The notes under the pieces were generated by a model. The model was given only the letters and a program-made list of their open reading frames with translations. It had not been told where the DNA came from and made no database searches. Shown piece after piece: positions 63,235 through 64,000 of a DNA stretch of 64,000 nt. How positions within the stretch are numbered: position 1 is the first letter of the stretch; each line of letters opens with the position of its first letter. The stretch lies in contig JADYXR010000204.1 in NCBI GenBank assembly GCA_021772095.1, positions 1-64,000 on the forward strand. The letters are read 5' to 3'. Both the position numbers and the translations under genes were made by a program. The DNA comes from Candidatus Obscuribacter sp. GTDB taxonomy: Bacteria > Cyanobacteriota > Vampirovibrionia > Obscuribacterales > Obscuribacteraceae.

Positions 63235-63261
63235 AAAGCCGTCAAAGCCGTCAAAGCCGTT
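63235..63261. repeat. Three 9-bp AAAGCCGT(C/T) repeats
   Basis: AAAGCCGTC at 63235 and 63244, then AAAGCCGTT at 63253, with a decayed fourth copy. They lie between the stop of the HExxH-TPR gene and the convergent FecR-like gene. Confidence 0.75.
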
Positions 63262-63290
63262 GAAACCGTTTCAAAGCACAGTTTTATTCC

Positions 63291-64000
63291 TTACCTGAGA
63301 TTCAACGCTGTGACCTGTGGGCGCGTGAAGAATTGGAAGTCGTTTTGCGATCCACCCAGATACATTAGCACTGCTGTCGTTTTCATCATCCGATTTTTTA
63401 TCTTTTTGATTTGCGGATGACTGGAGGACGTGATGCTCTTGAGAGAACTCACCGAATCCATAGCCGAAGGGATGGAAAATTCTGATGTGAAGATTGACAC
63501 GCCATTGTTGGCGCGACTTGTTCGCAGAGTGCGGTGCGAAATTTGTTCGATCGGGTTAACGGTTCCAAACTCGCTGGATCTGCTGTTGGCGAGAGTTAGA
63601 TGTTGTCCTGGTGCCAAACAAAATTGTTGTCCGGAAATGGAAACCGAGACCGAACTCTTCTTATTGTCGTGCAGATTGTAAATTGATAGCCCGGAGTTTT
63701 TGTTCGAAACCAAAACTATCGAACCCTCTTTTAGTTTCACACTGCCGAAGGAACTCTTCAACTCTGTGTCTTGCTCTGCTACAAAGACTGAGTGTCCTGG
63801 CTGCAATTCAATTGATGCTTCCAGCGGGGCAAAGCTTTCATTGGCAGGAAGGATGTTACCAATTTCCTTGACTCCGCAGAGCGTACTTCCGATCATTCCA
63901 GCTGGCGCACCGTATGTAGTGACCACGGAATCATCATCGATGTTGCTTGCGAATTGAACGGAATCACTCAATTGCGCGAGCGTCTGGGGCGCCAGGTTTA
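63291..64000 (-). CDS. FecR-like domain protein, N-terminal part outside window
   Basis: The frame is open to the right edge (upstream residues read NLAPQTLAQLSDSVQ), so the start lies outside and at least 236 residues are visible. The middle is a beta-rich FecR-like stretch: SFGSVKLKEGSIVLVSNKNS, then GQQFCLAPGQHLTLAN. FecR domains in such proteins are often exported and bind ligands or partner sigma-factor systems. The C-terminal 60 residues are basic and polar (HPQIKKIKNRMMKTTAVLMY). No sigma factor is seen in the window. Confidence 0.6.
   Translation of the reverse strand, partial: NLAPQTLAQLSDSVQFASNIDDDSVVTTYGAPAGMIGSTLCGVKEIGNILPANESFAPLEASIELQPGHSVFVAEQDTELKSSFGSVKLKEGSIVLVSNKNSGLSIYNLHDNKKSSVSVSISGQQFCLAPGQHLTLANSRSSEFGTVNPIEQISHRTLRTSRANNGVSIFTSEFSIPSAMDSVSSLKSITSSSHPQIKKIKNRMMKTTAVLMYLGGSQNDFQFFTRPQVTALNLR

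Noticed and set aside
63202..63420. 72-codon ORF starting with TTG over the stop of the HExxH-TPR gene
   Set aside because: It is built on the 9-bp repeat, has no ribosome site and lies antisense to the FecR-like gene.

Overview
The window reads as a chromosomal segment of a free-living, Gram-negative-type bacterium with balanced base composition by eye. It is dense with eukaryote-like Ser/Thr kinases, TPR proteins, leucine-rich repeats, OmpR-type regulators and exported repair or protease proteins. This mix, together with HhoA-like HtrA and MshEN-like repeat proteins, fits a non-photosynthetic cyanobacterial relative (Melainabacteria/Vampirovibrionia, Obscuribacter-like). That assignment is inference: no rRNA, tRNA or marker protein is present to test it. 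I see no transposase, integrase, phage gene, CRISPR array or tRNA.

Layout. 1-7 kb: a huge Gly/Ser/Pro-rich protein cut by the left edge, then on the minus strand a secreted metzincin-TPR protease with a 48-residue membrane mini-gene, and a small exported protein. 7.4-13.7 kb: a hairpin-rich intergenic stretch, an OmpR-type regulator, an IPT/TIG exported protein, a MerR regulator with a near-consensus promoter, and a VIT/VWA protein interrupted by one in-frame TGA. 14-18 kb: a stand-alone E2-type acyltransferase, a patatin-like protein whose nucleophile Ser is replaced by Asn, an MshEN-like repeat protein and a VOC protein. 18.3-25 kb: a tricorn protease homologue with a frameshifted tail, xpt, a divergent SAM-hydrolase-like protein, a CPBP membrane protease and a single-domain response regulator. 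25-33.6 kb: an operon of exported MsrB and an Hpt/receiver/GGDEF protein, a Ser/Thr kinase, an HtrA protease and a mutarotase-like protein. 33.7-44.7 kb: TPR protein, kinase-TPR protein, giant LRR protein and APC permease. 44.9-54.6 kb: exported MsrA, a probably frameshifted gene, a QseC/QseB-like two-component pair, transaldolase-phosphoglucose isomerase fusion plus glucokinase, and a polyQ protein. 54.8-64 kb: CPA1 antiporter, POT peptide transporter, archease-RtcB RNA repair pair, trehalose synthase, a secreted HExxH-TPR protein and a FecR-like protein cut by the right edge.

Functional themes: sugar-phosphate metabolism (Tal-Pgi, Glk, TreS), envelope protein quality control (HtrA, MsrA, MsrB, CPBP, tricorn, two TPR metalloproteases), and phospho/c-di-GMP signalling. 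The most distinctive structural signal is a set of unrelated, degenerate tandem repeats at gene 3' ends, mostly between convergent genes, several of which carry the stop codon of the neighbouring gene inside the repeat unit. Clear lesions or odd residues were read directly: in-frame TGA at 11132, GVNIG patatin, frameshifts near 22110 and 46295.
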